64,000 nucleotides of DNA, taken from assembly GCA_037074615.1 (NCBI GenBank), contig CM073535.1, positions 10,207,001 to 10,271,000 of the forward strand, read 5' to 3'. Both the position numbers and the translations under genes were made by a program. This stretch comes from Leucaena leucocephala (Eukaryota > Streptophyta > Magnoliopsida > Fabales > Fabaceae). Every line of letters starts with the position of its first letter. Position 1 is the first letter of the stretch. The notes under the pieces are model-generated. The model had not been told where the DNA came from, did no database searches, and saw nothing but the letters and a program-made list of their open reading frames with translations. Below are positions 1 to 12,546 of the stretch, in pieces.

Positions 1-788
1 ATAGCTCCTACTGTGCTGCCATTGTCATATCCCAATTTTTAGGCCTGGAAGCCCAGTATGTAGCCTAAAAAAGGAAGGCTACTAGGCCCTATTATGCAGG
101 AGTCACAGAAGAATACAAATGATGTTTAGGACTAAACTGCAAGAAAGTGAAAATTCATGGAAAATAGTGAAAGTCCCTATAGGCATAACGAAAAAGTAAG
201 AGGTGTGTCTTGGGAACTGAGCCACCAGAGTTCTTTGGCTTGGTTAGAAACCCAAGATAGCAATCCCAGAGCCCAAAATCGTAGGCCCAAGGATTATGGA
301 GTTTAAGAGACATTAAAATAATATTTTAGTGCTTTTCCATAAAGTAAGGTTACCCGGTTAAGGATAGAACTGGGAAAAGTGATCAGATATGACTGTAGAC
401 CATGAGGTGACATGAAAGGTGTCCTCATGGGACCCATAAGGCACCATATGGAATTATTACAGGAAAAGAAGAAAAGTTAAGGACACATGTCATGAGATTC
501 GAAAAAGGAGAAAAAGTAAAAAGGACACATGGCACAATCTCGCCCGTTCATTCCAGGAAAAGGCTTTAGAATTCTTTGGAGAGGTTGAGTCAGCTAGTAA
601 GGTATCCTAAGGGCCCCACCATTTATGCCATATTCCCCTTGAGGTGTCCTTGGATGATGTCATAATAGTGAGTCATTAAGGAGGATGATGTCATCGTGAT
701 GATGCAGGTGAAGCTTCTTGAAGAAGCTCAGCGATCTGGGCCATTCATGATGATGCGATATGAGCCATTCATTTCACCTCCACTCACC

Positions 789-796
789 TATAAATA
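789..796 (+). promoter_or_regulatory. TATA box of LTR A
   Basis: TATAAATA after a pyrimidine/CACC-rich run. The same octamer occurs at the equivalent place in LTR B (2775) and LTR C (7296), marking the likely U3/R boundary. Confidence 0.65.
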
Positions 797-946
797 GGCT
801 ACCTCTCCCTGAAGGAAAACCATGGACAAGCATGGCATAAAGAGGAGAAAGAAGAGAGAAAGAAAGGAAGGAAGAGAAAGAAAGGAAGAGTTCTGGTGGA
901 GCCAAGAGCAGTCTAAGGAGCTTGGGGACTGGGCAGAGCTTAGGAA

Positions 947-957
947 TGAGGTAAGTA
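947..957 (+). promoter_or_regulatory. Candidate 5' splice site in LTR A
   Basis: GAG|GTAAGTAAG fits the plant donor consensus, with the intron starting at 951. It follows a GA-rich leader that resembles an exonic splicing enhancer. It is conserved in LTR C (GT at 7455) and weakened to GGTAAATAAG in LTR B (GT at 2952). Splicing is inferred only. Confidence 0.45.
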
Positions 958-1917
958 AGTTATCTAGTCCCTTCTATAATAAAGTAGATGATTTCTCTTA
1001 ATAGTTAGAATAGAGAAATATCTCTATTAATAAAGGTAGCTAAAAGTAGAAAGAAAGTTAGGGGAATATCAGAGTAAGGATATTACCCCTAGTTAAACAT
1101 GAGGTAAGTAGAGCTATACTGGATAATAATAAAGATATTATTATGCTATGTATAGGCTCTGACTTATGAGAAGAAGGGACCTTAGAGACAAGGCTAAGAT
1201 ATAGAAGGAAAGGCTACATGCCAGGTAGTAAACTTACCTACTTGTATGCTTATACTGCTTAGATGTTTTATGTGATGTTTTTTTACCTTGATGATGTGAA
1301 GCATGTATGATTAAGTAATGCTCTGTTTCTTTTATGTTATGACCATCTGTTATAATTAAGTAACATGAAAGCATGTATGTTATCATTATGTAAGCATGAT
1401 CATTAAGTACACATATAGTAACATCAAGCATATAGTTGTATACATTATATGGTTTCCGTTTGCTACTGAGACTTTCCCAGAAATCTCACCCCCTTCCATG
1501 TAATCCCAATCCCACAGGTTAAAGATGAGGAAGGATTGAAGAAGCATGATAAGAAGATGGGATTGGATGGTGCAAATGTTGGGACCAAAATGCTGGAATT
1601 AGGGGGAAAAGCAAGATGAACAGTAAACTTTGGATGTTTACTGACGTTGACCTGGTCAAGGCGTGGTCTATGAGTTATTTTTCCCTGAAAGAGCATTAAG
1701 TTTGCTTCGTGTAGCAATTTGAACGACTTAATTTCATTTTTTCTAGAATTAGTTATGATTTTTTGAAGTCAGGTCACTCCTCTAAAATTTACACAGTGAA
1801 CCGTAATCGCTAAGAGTAAAATTCCAGATTGAGTGATTTGACTTCAATAGCCTTAGAAGTGGTTCTATAAGCTACTGTTTGGTCCCTAAGACATATGAAA
1901 AGGAGGATGTTTTATTT

Positions 1918-1929
1918 TGGTATCAGAGC
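1918..1929 (+). other. Primer-binding site after LTR A (initiator tRNA-Met)
   Basis: TGGTATCAGAGC lies 3 bp after the LTR end and is complementary to the 3' end of plant initiator tRNA-Met, the usual primer of chromovirus reverse transcription. Confidence 0.85.
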
Positions 1930-2034
1930 AGAGGATTTTGGCTCAGAGTATAAGGTTCTAGTATAGAATCGAGAGGGTTCTAGTACAGAGCAAAGGGTTC
2001 TGGCACAGAGCATAAGATTCTGGCACAGAACAGA
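1925..2034 (+). repeat. Short tandem leader repeats truncated at LTR B
   Basis: About six imperfect copies of a roughly 20 bp unit of the type GGTTCTGGCACAGAGCATAA. The same array stands downstream of LTR B (3925-4040). Here it stops abruptly at CAGAAG and runs straight into LTR B, marking the junction where an interior was deleted. Confidence 0.75.
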
Positions 2035-3906
2035 AGTCATATCCCAATTTTCAGGCCTAGAAGCCTAGTATGTAGCCTAAAAAAGGAAGGCTACTCGACT
2101 CTATTATGCAAGAGTCCCAGAAGTATACAAATGATGTTCAGGGACTAAACTGCAAGAAAGTGAAAATTCAGGGAAAATAGTGAAAGTCTCTGTGGGCATA
2201 AAGAAGTAAGAGGTATTTCTTGGGAACTGAGCCACTAGAGTGTTTGGGCTTGGTTTGAAACCCAAGATGACAATCCAAGGTCGAAAAACGTAGCCCAAGA
2301 GGGATGTGGGCCTAAGAGGCATTAAAATATTATTTTAGTACTTTTTCAATAAAGTAAAGTGACCCGGTCCAAGATAGAACTGGGAAAAGTGATATGGAAT
2401 CATGAGATGGCATAAATGGGGCCCACAAGGTGCCATAACACATGATTATAGTAAAATAATAAAAGCCAAGGATACATGGCATGATTACAGGAAAATGAGA
2501 AAAAGCAAGAGGACACGTGGTACAATCTCGATCGTCCATTCAGGGAAAGGACTCTGGAATTCTCTGGAAAGGCTGAGTTAGCTGGTGAGGTGTCCCAAGG
2601 GCCCCACTATTACGCCACATACCCCTGAGGTGTCCTTGGATGATGTCATTAGTGGTTAGTCATAAAGGAGGGTGATGTCATCGTGATGATGCAAGCAAAG
2701 CTTCTTGAGGAAGCAAGCAATCTGAGTCATTCATCACGATTCAATATGAGCCATCTATTCCACCTCCCTCCACCTATAAATAGAACCTTACTCCTCCCAT
2801 TTCAAGGAATAACATGGCCAAGAGCCAAAGGAAGAAGAGAAAGAAGAGAGAAAAAGAGAAAGGAAGAAAGGAAGAGAAAGAAAGGAAGGAGTTCTTGTGG
2901 AGCCAGCAGCAGTCTAAGGAGCCTGGGGACTGGGTAAAGCTTAAGAATGAGGTAAATAAGTTATCTAGTCCCTTCTCTAATAAAGTATAGGATTGCTCTT
3001 AATAGTTATAATAGAGAAATATCTCTATTAATAAAGGTAGCTAAAGAGAGAAAAAAAGTTAGGGGAATGTTAGAGTAAGGATATTACCCCTAGTTAAGCA
3101 TGAGATTAAGTAGAGCTATACTGGATAATAATAAAGATATCATTATGCTATGTATAGGGTATGAATGATGAAAAGAAGGGACCTTAGAGACAAGGCTAGG
3201 AGCTGGAAGGAAAGGCTACACGCCAAGTAGTGAACTTATCCTAAACTTGTATGTATTGAATGTTATGCTTGATGTGCTATGGCTTTGTTGAATTGTATTG
3301 TACATGTGCTTATGTATGAAGCTCTATTGCTATGATTACTTTGTCCAGTTGTATTTCATATGTTACATGGAAGCATGCACATTACGCAATGTTACCACTT
3401 TCACAAGCAAGCACAAGTAGTTACATTAATGCACGCATTGTTTAGTACTGTTTGCTACTGAAATTTCCCAAGAAATCTTACCCCCTTCCATGTAATCCCA
3501 ATCCCACAGGCTTATGTTGAGAAAGAACTAAAGAAGCATGAAGAGAAGCTGGGGATTGGATAGTGCAAATGTTTGGACCAAAATGCTAGAATCAGGGAAA
3601 AATATAGGATGAATAGTAAATTTTAGATGTTTATTGTTGTTGACCTGGTAAAGGCATGGTCAACGAGTTATTTTTCCCTGAAATTTCATTAAGTTATATT
3701 CATGTAGCAATTTGAACCACTCTATTTCAATTTTTCTAGAATTAGTTATGATTTTTTGAAGTCAGGTCACTCTATTGGAATTTACACAGTGAACAGTACT
3801 CGAGAGAGTAAAATTCCAGATTGTGTAATTTGACTTCAATAGCCTTAAAAGTGGTTCCAGATGCTACCGTTTGTTCCCTAAGATGTAAGAAAAGGAGGAT
3901 GTTTCA
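2035..3906 (+). repeat. LTR B of three-LTR element
   Basis: About 1.87 kb. Its first base is altered (AGTCATATCC) at the deletion junction with the LTR A leader. It ends GGATGTTTCA before its own primer site. Relative to interior 3907-6528 it acts as the 5' LTR. Confidence 0.87.
2775..2782 (+). promoter_or_regulatory. TATA box of LTR B
   Basis: TATAAATA at the position equivalent to LTR A 789. It is followed by a GA-rich leader and the candidate splice donor at 2951/2952. Confidence 0.6.
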
Positions 3907-6528
3907 TTTTTGTATCAGAGCAAAATGATTCTAGCTCAGAGCATAAGGTTCTGGTACAGAATCGAGAGGGTTCTAGTACAGAGCAAAGGGTTCTAGCACA
4001 GAGCATAAGATTCTAGCATATAACAGAAGGTTCTGGCTCAGTGATGGTCTAGTGTAGTTAGAGATTTGAACTAAAAGGTTCTCCCCCTAGTAGAAGATAT
4101 GGGGATGGTATTTACTACTTAGAGACAGTGACACCCAGATAGATAGAACAGTACCCCATACCTTACAATGGTACATGGTAATATTCAAAGAAGTAGTTAG
4201 TCTTAGTCAGCCGTTACCACTGAGTTCTCATGTTTCTTAGCACGATGTGGCTAGACTAAGCAGGATAATGTATGGGGAATAGTTTCCACTATGGATAAAG
4301 GCAGAAGCTGACTAATCCTAGGTTAAGAGAAGCTGTCAAATATTCAGTGGTAATGATAATGAAGGTACTAACCTGGTTGAAATTAATCAACTAGAGGATT
4401 GGTACAAAGCATAATCAAACCAGATAGTATAAAGTAAGGAGATATGAAAGATTAGATGATGTTTAGAAGTAGATCCTCTATGTGAGTATATCTACATTAT
4501 GACAAAATTTGTTCAGCTAGTGTTTCCTGAACAAAAGAATCAATAGTTAGAGATAAGATGATTAATAGATAGAAAGTTGATGTTCCCAAGACAGAGGAAC
4601 TACAGTCTAGTCCAGAGTTAACTGATATTGATAGAAAGAAAGAGTTAAGAGATAGTTAAGAGTTGAATGACAAAGAAGTTAGCTCACGAATTGAATTCCA
4701 TGTTACAAAGAAAGAAGTTTATAATGTTTAAAGAAAGAAAGGTAGCCACAGTTTTAAAGATAAAGAGACTCCCCAATTTAAGAAAGAGTAATAAGTAAAA
4801 GTCGGATAAAGTAATAAAGGGTTGAGTCTATACCCTAGTAAGAGGATAATGTGGCAGCCTAAGTTAAAGAAGTAGTTATTTTAGATTCCTAAATGAATGT
4901 TTGGGATCTGGAAGATTAGGTGATAGAGGAAAGAATGTTCAATTGCAATGTACGTATGATGGATGGTTGAGCAAATTTATGTGATGATGATATGGTTTAT
5001 ATTGCCATAAGTTATGAAGAATAGTTGTATCTCCTTACAGTTGCCATATGATGACACACATGTTAGAGTATGCTATGAATACTCCCCTCATGCAGTATAT
5101 GCAGAGTAGAGTTTATGATGAGAAAGTTATGTTACTCCCATACCATATGACATGCAATAAGAATGTTTCTAGAATGGTAGACAGTCTCAGTAAGTGAGAC
5201 AGTTGTTACAGTATGATTGGGGTTACTCAGGTATTTCTATAGACTTGTGAATACAGTACTCAGGGCCATTTCTTATGTTAGGGTTACAACAAGTATAAAG
5301 AAGGTGGTAGTGTTATAACTCTATCAAAAGAAATGGTATATAGAAAGAGCAAAAGATAGCAATAAAGAGATTGTTTTCATATCACTTTTCATATAAGAGT
5401 TAGATATGAAACAGATGGCTCTTAGATAGAGCTAGATTCAGATGAGTTCATATCACTCTTCAGATAAGAGTTAGATCTAATATAGATTGCTCGTAGTTAG
5501 AGTATAGTTCAAATGACTCACAATTAGAGCACATATTTAAATGAGAAGTTATGATAAGGCCATAGCAACAGAATGCAATGGCAGGTGGTTAGACCATAAT
5601 TGGTAAACCACAACAGAGTAAAAAAGATGAGAAGGAACTCCCAAGTAAGAGGGAAATAAGTAAAGTCTGGGTAAATAATATGGGCTACTGAATGTATTTT
5701 AAAATTTTTATTGAGTTATCAACAAGTGAAAGCAATTAACCTTATAACTTAGTCTGTTGGACGAGATCTTTTAGAGATGAGGATACAGTATAACAGAATC
5801 ATAGAGGATTTTGGAGGGTCACAGTTAGATCCTAGCATGGCTCAAGGGTCACAGTTAGATCCTAACAGCTTCAGAGTCACAGTTAGATTCTAAAGAGGCT
5901 TACGATTGATCACAATTAGATCCCAAGGTCACAGTTAGACCTAGCCTAAGGAAAGTAAGGAGCTATGAAGAAATGAGAACAATACAGTATCTTTCTGGAA
6001 AGATGAGTGCCAAAGATGAAGTTAAGGTAAAGAGCTTCACGAGTTGATTAACTCATCTAGAAAACTTATTTATAGCCTATATTATATACAGACTGAACTT
6101 AGTTTACCCTTATCAAGATGGAGTCCAAGTTCAAGTCTGAGTATTGATATTCAAAAAGTTTTGTAGAAGTATGCCTGAGGAATAGAGAAGATAATCCCAT
6201 ATGTTTTGAGAATGGAGAAGTATGAGTAGATAAATCCTTCAGATAAGGATAAAGAGGCTAAAAGGTTAGTAAGACCCAGAGAAAAGGGTATGAGATAGAA
6301 TAACAATAGAAAACAGTTATATGAAAAAGGTGTAAATGCCACAAAAGTTTGGCATAGATACACAAAGTTATGAAAGATAGTAAGAGAGGTTGAGAAGAGC
6401 TAAGAAAGTTAAGAAAGTGTTATGAAATAAAAGGGACACTCTCTTCAAATAAAACTATTCATAAAAGAATGAATAGAGATTCAAACCTCAAATTTCGAGG
6501 GTGAAATTTATTTTAAGGGGAGGAGAAA
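3907..6528 (+). other. Non-coding interior of the three-LTR LARD
   Basis: It opens with a primer site carrying one mismatch (TTGTATCAGAGC, 3910-3921) and the ~20 bp leader repeats. All frames are stop-rich. Several local repeats are visible: ATCA-rich 30-mers around 5370-5490, and copies of GTCACAGTTAGATCCTA at about 5818-5940. Matching blocks occur on the minus strand inside LARDs Y and X, so this is a shared family-specific non-coding interior. No gag or pol homology was recognised. Confidence 0.75.
6515..6528 (+). other. Polypurine tract before LTR C
   Basis: AAGGGGAGGAGAAA directly precedes the TGTCATATCC of LTR C. Upstream is the family motif AAATTTCGAGG...GAAATTTATTTT, also seen before the E1 3' LTR. 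It primes plus-strand DNA synthesis. Confidence 0.85.
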
Positions 6529-8419
6529 TGTCATATCCCAATTTTTAAACCTGGAAGCCCAATATGTAGCCTAAAAAAGGAAGGCTACTAGGCCCTATTA
6601 TGCAGGAGTCACAAAAGTATACAAATGATGTTTAAGGACTAAACTGCAAGAAAGTGAAAATTCACAAAAAATAGTGAAAGTCCCTATAGGCATAACGAAA
6701 AAGTAAGAGGTGTTTCTTGGGAACTGAGTCACCAGAGTACTTGGTCTTGGTTAGAAACCCAAGATAGCAATCCCACAGCTCAAAAACGTAGGCCCAAGGA
6801 TTATGGAGTTTAAGAGACATTAAAATAATATTTTAGTACTTTTCCATAATGTAAGGTTACCTGGTTAAGGATAGAACTGGGAAAAGTGATAAGATATGAC
6901 TGTAGACCATGAGGTGGCATGAAAGATGTCCTCATGGGACCCACAAGGTGCCACATGGCATTATTACAGGAAAAGAAGAAAAGTTAAGGACACATGTCAT
7001 GAGATTAGAAAATGGAGAAAAAATAAAAAGGACACGTGGCACAATCTCGCCCGTTCATTCCAGGTAAATACTCTGGAATTCTCTAGAGAGGCTGAGTCAG
7101 ATGGTGAGGTATCCCAAGGGCCCCACCATTTATGCCACATACCCCTTGAGGTGTCCTTTGATGATGTCATAATGGTGAGTCATCAAGGAGGATGATATCA
7201 ACGTGATGATACAGGCAAAGCTTCTTGAGGAAGCTACGTGATCTGGCCCATTGATCACGATTCGATCTGAGCCATTCATTCCACCTCCACTCACCTATAA
7301 ATAGGCCACCCCTCCCTCAATGAAATACATAGCCAAGCATGGCATAAAGAGGAGAAAGAAGAGATAAAAGAGAAAGAGAGAAATAAAGGAGGAGTTCTGG
7401 TGGAGCCAGGAGCAGTCTAAGGAGCTTGGGGACTAGGCAGAGCTTAGGAATGAGGTAAGTAAGTTATCTAGTCCCTGCTCTAATAAAGTATAGGATTTCT
7501 CTTAATAGTTAGAATAGAGAAATATCTCTATTAATAAAGGTAGTTAAAAGTAGAAAGTAAGTTAGGGGAATGTCAGAGTAAGGATATTACCCCTAGTTAA
7601 GCATGAGGTAAGTAGAGCTATACTGGATAATAATAAAGATATTATTATGCTATGTATAGGCTCTGACTTATGAGAAGAAGAGACCTTAGATACAAGGCTA
7701 AGATATAGAAGGAAAGGCTACACGCCAGGTAGTAAACTTACCTACTTGTATGCTTATACTGCTTGGATGTTTTATGTGATATTTTTTTGCCTTGATGATG
7801 TGAAGCATGTATGATTAAGTAACGCTCTGTTTCTTTTTCTGCTATGGTTATATGTTATAATTAAGTAGCATGGAAGCATGTATGTTATCATGATGCAAGC
7901 ATGATCATTAGTACACACATAGTAACATCAAGTATATAGTTGCATACATTGTATGGTTTCTGTTTGCTACTGAAATTTTCCCAGAAATCTCACCCCATTC
8001 CATGTAATCCCAATCCCACAGGTTAAAGATGAGGAAGGATTGATGAAGCATGAAGAGAAATTAGGGATTGGGTAGTGCAAATATTGGGACCAAAATGCTG
8101 GAATTAGGGAAAAATGTAGGATGAACAGTAAACTTCAGACGTTTATTGACATTGACCTGGTCAAGGCATAGTCAATGAGTTATTTTTTCCTGAAAGACCA
8201 TTGAGTTATCTTCGTGTAGCAATTTGAATCACTTCATTTTAATTTTTGTAGTATTAGTTATGATTTTTTGAAGCCAGGTCACTCCTCTGGAATTTACACA
8301 GTGAATAGCACTCGCTAATAGTAAAAATCTAGATTAAGTAATTTGACTTCAATAGCCTTAGAAGTGGTTCTAGATGCTACCGTTTGGTCACTAAGACATA
8401 TGAAAATGAGGATATTACA
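6529..8419 (+). repeat. LTR C (3' LTR) of three-LTR element
   Basis: About 1.89 kb, TGTCATATCC to ATTACA, with TATAAATA at 7296-7303 and a strong splice-donor match at 7454/7455. It is followed at 8420 by ACCAT, the partner of GCCAT before LTR A. The ORF at 6926-7195 lies in U3 upstream of the TATA box and is not taken as a gene. Confidence 0.88.
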
Positions 8420-8424
8420 ACCAT

Positions 8425-9131
8425 CATTGCCCATAAATGATGCCATGAAGAATACAAAAAAAGGTTATGGAATGGTTAAGAGGAAGATGGTAGAAGTGGA
8501 TTAATTGGTGCAGAAATGGTAAAATATATGGAAAGATCGATAGAAAATGGAAAGTGTGAATGGAAGTTGTAGAGAGAGTGTTGAGAGAGAAAGAGCAGCT
8601 ACTTCCTGGCCAAATTTGGCAAAACCTTCCCCTCCTCCGTTTGATTGCTCCCCCTGGCCTTAATTGTAGAGTAACCTAAAGGAAAATACACGGCTTCACT
8701 AACTGGCTATTCTAGTTGTAACCATGTCCCAATTTTGGTCATGACTTGAGAACATAGAGAACATCCCAAGAGAAAATAGGTCATAGCCAATGGACTTTTA
8801 GGTCATGACTAAACATCACAGAAGTTGACTTTGGCATTTCAGGTTCCCTTTGTCTAGTGATTCCTACTCTATTTCATATTGGGTCCTTGATTCTTCTCGA
8901 AAACACTTGCAATTCAAAATCAAAGATCATTATAAAAGCCCAACTAAGTAAAGAACAATATAAATGTAATTTGGAAGAATTAATTTACCATTTAACCCCT
9001 TTAATCAGCACATTGACATGTACAATCATGTATTACAACAAAAGCACAATTACAGGCATAAAATGAATGGTAAGCTTCCTATAAAACCCTTAAAAATGTC
9101 AAAGAAACCATATACAAATTGCATCCTATCA
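8425..9131 (-). repeat. Probable 3' LTR region of the Athila/Tat-like element
   Basis: The right edge fits the start of a minus-strand LTR: read on the minus strand, a G-run purine tract is followed by TGATAGGATGCAATTTG. The left limit is unclear because LTR C abuts it. It contains the 8 bp palindrome GTCATGAC (8738, 8802), also met on the far side of this element. No coding sequence is seen; the 69-codon ORF at 8857-9066 is not supported by homology. Confidence 0.4.
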
Positions 9132-10889
9132 ATTCCCCCATGCTTAAACCTTTGTACCCCTGGACAAAGAAATAAATCACACCTAAGCTAATGCTAGTAA
9201 ATCAGGGATAACAACATAATCCACAGTGAACCCTTAAAACAAGTAATTCACCATCTTTTGGGAATATAAAAATGATAATATGAGCAATGCCAAGTAATTA
9301 ACTACTAAATTGAAATCAACATTAACTGTATGAGTGTAATAGATTTTCTATAAGGATGTAAGTGTATTGCTCTCTATATCCTCTCATTGTTAGGGTTCTT
9401 TCACTCAAATTAAAATTGGCAAATAACCTACCATATACTTGTAAAGGCTTTCAATCTCCTTAACTATACAACACTTATGCAAAGAATCAAGAGGTCTTTT
9501 AAGGGTGAAACGATTAAGATATGGAGGAAAAGGGAACAAATAAAATTGAGTGTCTTAATTAAAGATTATGCAAGTCAAATTTCATCTAAATATGCCAAAC
9601 CATATCCTTTTATTACATAGACTGCTTATTTCTCCTTTATTCCTTTACTATAGCTTCTTAACAATGCTACACAATTCTCTATTTCTTTTAAATCAAAACT
9701 TATAGACAATACTTCCACAAGCTCCTTGAAGGTTATATGGGTTTAAGTAAAAAGATGAACTTGACTTTATTATAATGAAATTTAGATACAAGCAAAAATG
9801 AGATAATAATATAATAGCAATGAAGGTCCAATAGGTAAACAAATGATCACAATGGATGGCTTGTATTTAGGCTAAAGGTTAGAAATGAATGCCTCTATCA
9901 TATTCAATAACATAAATGCGCAAGGAGTTTTCAACTCAGAGCCAAGACAAGTTCTAGAGAATATAAACTAATTGAATAATCACTCAATATAGGAATTAAG
10001 GCTGAGAATCCTTCCAACTAAGGTTTTCATCTAAATTGCTCATACACTAACGTGTCAACCAATGTTCATTGTTTACTAGGTATTATAACACTTATCACAA
10101 CTAAAAACCCTTTTAAATGATTATTTAAAAGTTCAAAAGTAATTACTCAAAATCATGTAATAATCTGAAGTTTAACAGTAAAAACTTAAGTGTTTCCAAT
10201 TCCATTTCAAAGATTTTCAAAAATTCAAGTGTGACCATGGTTTCTATAAAACTATTTATGCAAAACGGTTAGAAACAATAGGGTAATGAATCACTTATAC
10301 AATACCTTAGTAGCTCAAAAGGAATCCTTCTATACAGTATTGCATAAGGAAAACAGAAGATAAATGGACATTTTTGCATTCTAGTCATGACTAAAAGTAG
10401 TGTAGGTCGTGACCAAATTTCACAGTGAGTGTTTGCTTTGAACTTACATATATAATCACGACCTCACTACATGTAAGTCATGACTCCTTTTCACAGATAG
10501 CCCATAAAGTTTAGAATTCCATCATAGGTCATGACTAATTTTTATAGAGGCTACCAATTGATAATTTTCAATACCTAAAACAATTTTTACACTAAACCCA
10601 CTTTAGTAAACAACAAAACAATTTAAAATGGGGGTATAATTTGTAGCAATTCATCAAACATTAAGATCAACATAAAAATATTTTTTGATGAAAGATTGAA
10701 TTTATAAAAAAATTTTGCATTCTTTGTGCATAAGCATAAACATCTCTCGTACACTTAAACTTGACAGTGTCCTAACTATCAATAGAGCTATACAAAAACA
10801 ATTGTAATAGTGAAGCAATGAGAATCAAGGCATATATTTTAAGCAAGAGCAATAACAACAATGATAGGTTTAGTCATCAACATCCATGT
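9132..10889 (-). other. 3' untranslated region of the Athila/Tat-like element
   Basis: AT-rich and stop-rich, lying between the purine tract (about 9132-9145, minus-strand GCATGGGGGAATT) and the integrase end. Long 3' non-coding regions are typical of Athila/Tat elements. GTCATGAC or GTCGTGAC palindromes recur at 10384, 10406, 10477 and 10528. No gene is seen. Confidence 0.5.
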
Positions 10890-12546
10890 TAATTACAACA
10901 TCATGCATCCCAAAATCGTAGACTTTCACAATTGTGTAAGGTCCATCCCAGCTAGTTTTGAATTTATGATGTCTGAACTTAAACCTAGCTTAGTACCTTA
11001 GCACTCTATCAGCCTTTTTAAACCTCTTCCTAAGAATATGAGCATTATGGATTAATTTTGTCCTAAGTTTATAGATTTCAAAGCTACTATAGGCATATAA
11101 TCTAATCTCTTCTAACTCTTGGATTTGCAATAACCTCTCGGAACTAGCTTCTAAAAGGTCCTCATTGCAAGCTTTCGTTGCCCAAAATGTCTTATGCTTA
11201 ATTTCCACAGACATATCACAAGCTTTCCCTGAAATTGTCCTATATGGAGACATGCCTAGAGGAGTTTTAAAAGTTGTTATGTATGCCCATAAAGCATTGT
11301 CTAATCTTAAGTTCCAATCCTTATTAGATGGCTTAATAATTCTTTCTAGAATATGCTTTATTTCCCTATTGGAAATATCTACTAGACCATTGGTTTAAGA
11401 GTGGTATGGGGTTGGGATTTTATGAGTTACACCATATTTTTTCAATAAGTTGTTGATTAACTTATTGCAAAAATGGGTGCCTTAATCACTAATTAACGCT
11501 TTAGGTACTCCAAATTTACTAAAGATGTGAGACCTTAGAAATTTGGAGACCATTTGAGCATCATCTAGTCTCATAGGAATTGTCTCTTCCCACCTAGATA
11601 AATAGTCTATAACCAAAAGAATGTAAAGAAATCCTGCTGAAGGTGGAAAAGGTCCCATGAAATCTATTCCCCATACATCAAAAACCTCACAAAATGAATA
11701 GGTTGTTGCTACATCTCATGCCATCTACTAATCCCCCCAAATATTTGGCATCTATAATGGGCTCTACAAAACTCAAAGGCATCTTTGCAAAGGGAAAGCC
11801 AATAGAAACTAGATTTATAAACCCTATGTACAGTCCTTTCCCCCCCAAAATGACCCCAATAAACCCATGAATGGCAACCTTCTAAAATTGATTTGTGATC
11901 TTATTCAGGAACACGTTATCTTAATACTTGATCTGACATAACTTTCACAGAAAAGGTTTGTACCAAATAAAGTATTTAGATTAACTCTTGATCTTTTGGG
12001 CCTAAAATTTATACAAATAAGATGGAATTATGTCAATTTCAATAAAATTAACTAAATGAGATACTAAAGTTCCATAACAGTAACCAAACAAAGAGACTGA
12101 TCAGGGAAAGAATCAAAAACAAAATTAGAACTAAGTACTCCCTTTGTCTCTATCGATCTCTTATCTCTATATCAAATTCTTAAACCAGTAGCATCCATCG
12201 AAGAATTCTTGGTTTAGACTGTAGCTTTTTAAACAACTTTATAGCAACATAGTTAGTGTATATGATCACTTCAGCACTTAAAAGATAAGATATAAATTTA
12301 TAAAGTGTAAACACAATGGCAAAGAGTTCTTTTTCAATGGTAGTCAATTCTTTTGAGCACTATCTAATGTCTTAGAAGCATATGAAATGACTTTGGATAG
12401 CTTACCATCTTTTTGTCCTAGAAGCATATGAAATAACTTTAGAGAGCTTACCATCTTTCTATCTTAACATTGTACCTATAGCTTAATTTGATGCATCACA
12501 TGAAAGCTCAAAATCTAAATACCAATTAGGTGCAACAAGTATGGGT
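10890..12546 (-). pseudogene. Athila/Tat-like gypsy pol remnant: RNase H and integrase
   Basis: On the minus strand, from 12546 downward, shifting frames give: a reverse-transcriptase/RNase H junction (CDASN near 12490), an RNase H segment ending KPRILRW (about 12190), a zinc-finger-like and WGIDFMGPFP-type integrase start (about 11640-11880), a SD.GTHFCNK block (about 11490), NGLVDISNREIK (about 11390), and an open C-terminal stretch at 11253-10990. The third catalytic position reads D rather than the usual E. Many stops and frameshifts show it is dead. The order and motifs are those of non-chromodomain gypsy elements; separating Athila from other Tat-clade lineages needs a search. Confidence 0.75.

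Larger units (their letters stand above)
23..1914 (+). repeat. LTR A of three-LTR element
   Basis: About 1.89 kb. It begins TGTCATATCCCAATTTTTAG and ends in a decayed terminus (GGATGTTTTA in place of GGAT(A/G)TTACA) just before a primer-binding site. It resembles LTRs B and C along its length. A purine-rich leader (about 835-900) follows the TATA box. Confidence 0.88.
23..8419 (+). mobile_element. Three-LTR non-autonomous gypsy element (LARD, 'element ABC')
   Basis: Three related LTRs (A 23-1914, B 2035-3906, C 6529-8419) share one outer pair of flanking 5-mers, GCCAT at 18-22 and ACCAT at 8420-8424. One mismatch is what an ageing target-site duplication would show. LTR A is followed by only 120 bp of leader before LTR B. 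B and C enclose a 2.6 kb interior with no usable ORF. Primer site and purine tract match the Tekay-like elements elsewhere in the window. The arrangement suggests unequal recombination between two copies, then deletion of the first interior. Transposition would have needed proteins from another element. Confidence 0.85.

Noticed and set aside
6926..7195. 89-codon ORF in LTR C
   Set aside because: It lies upstream of the TATA box in U3; the equivalent frames in LTRs A and B are not kept open.
11165..11398. 77-codon plus-strand ORF
   Set aside because: Antisense shadow of the Athila/Tat-like integrase.
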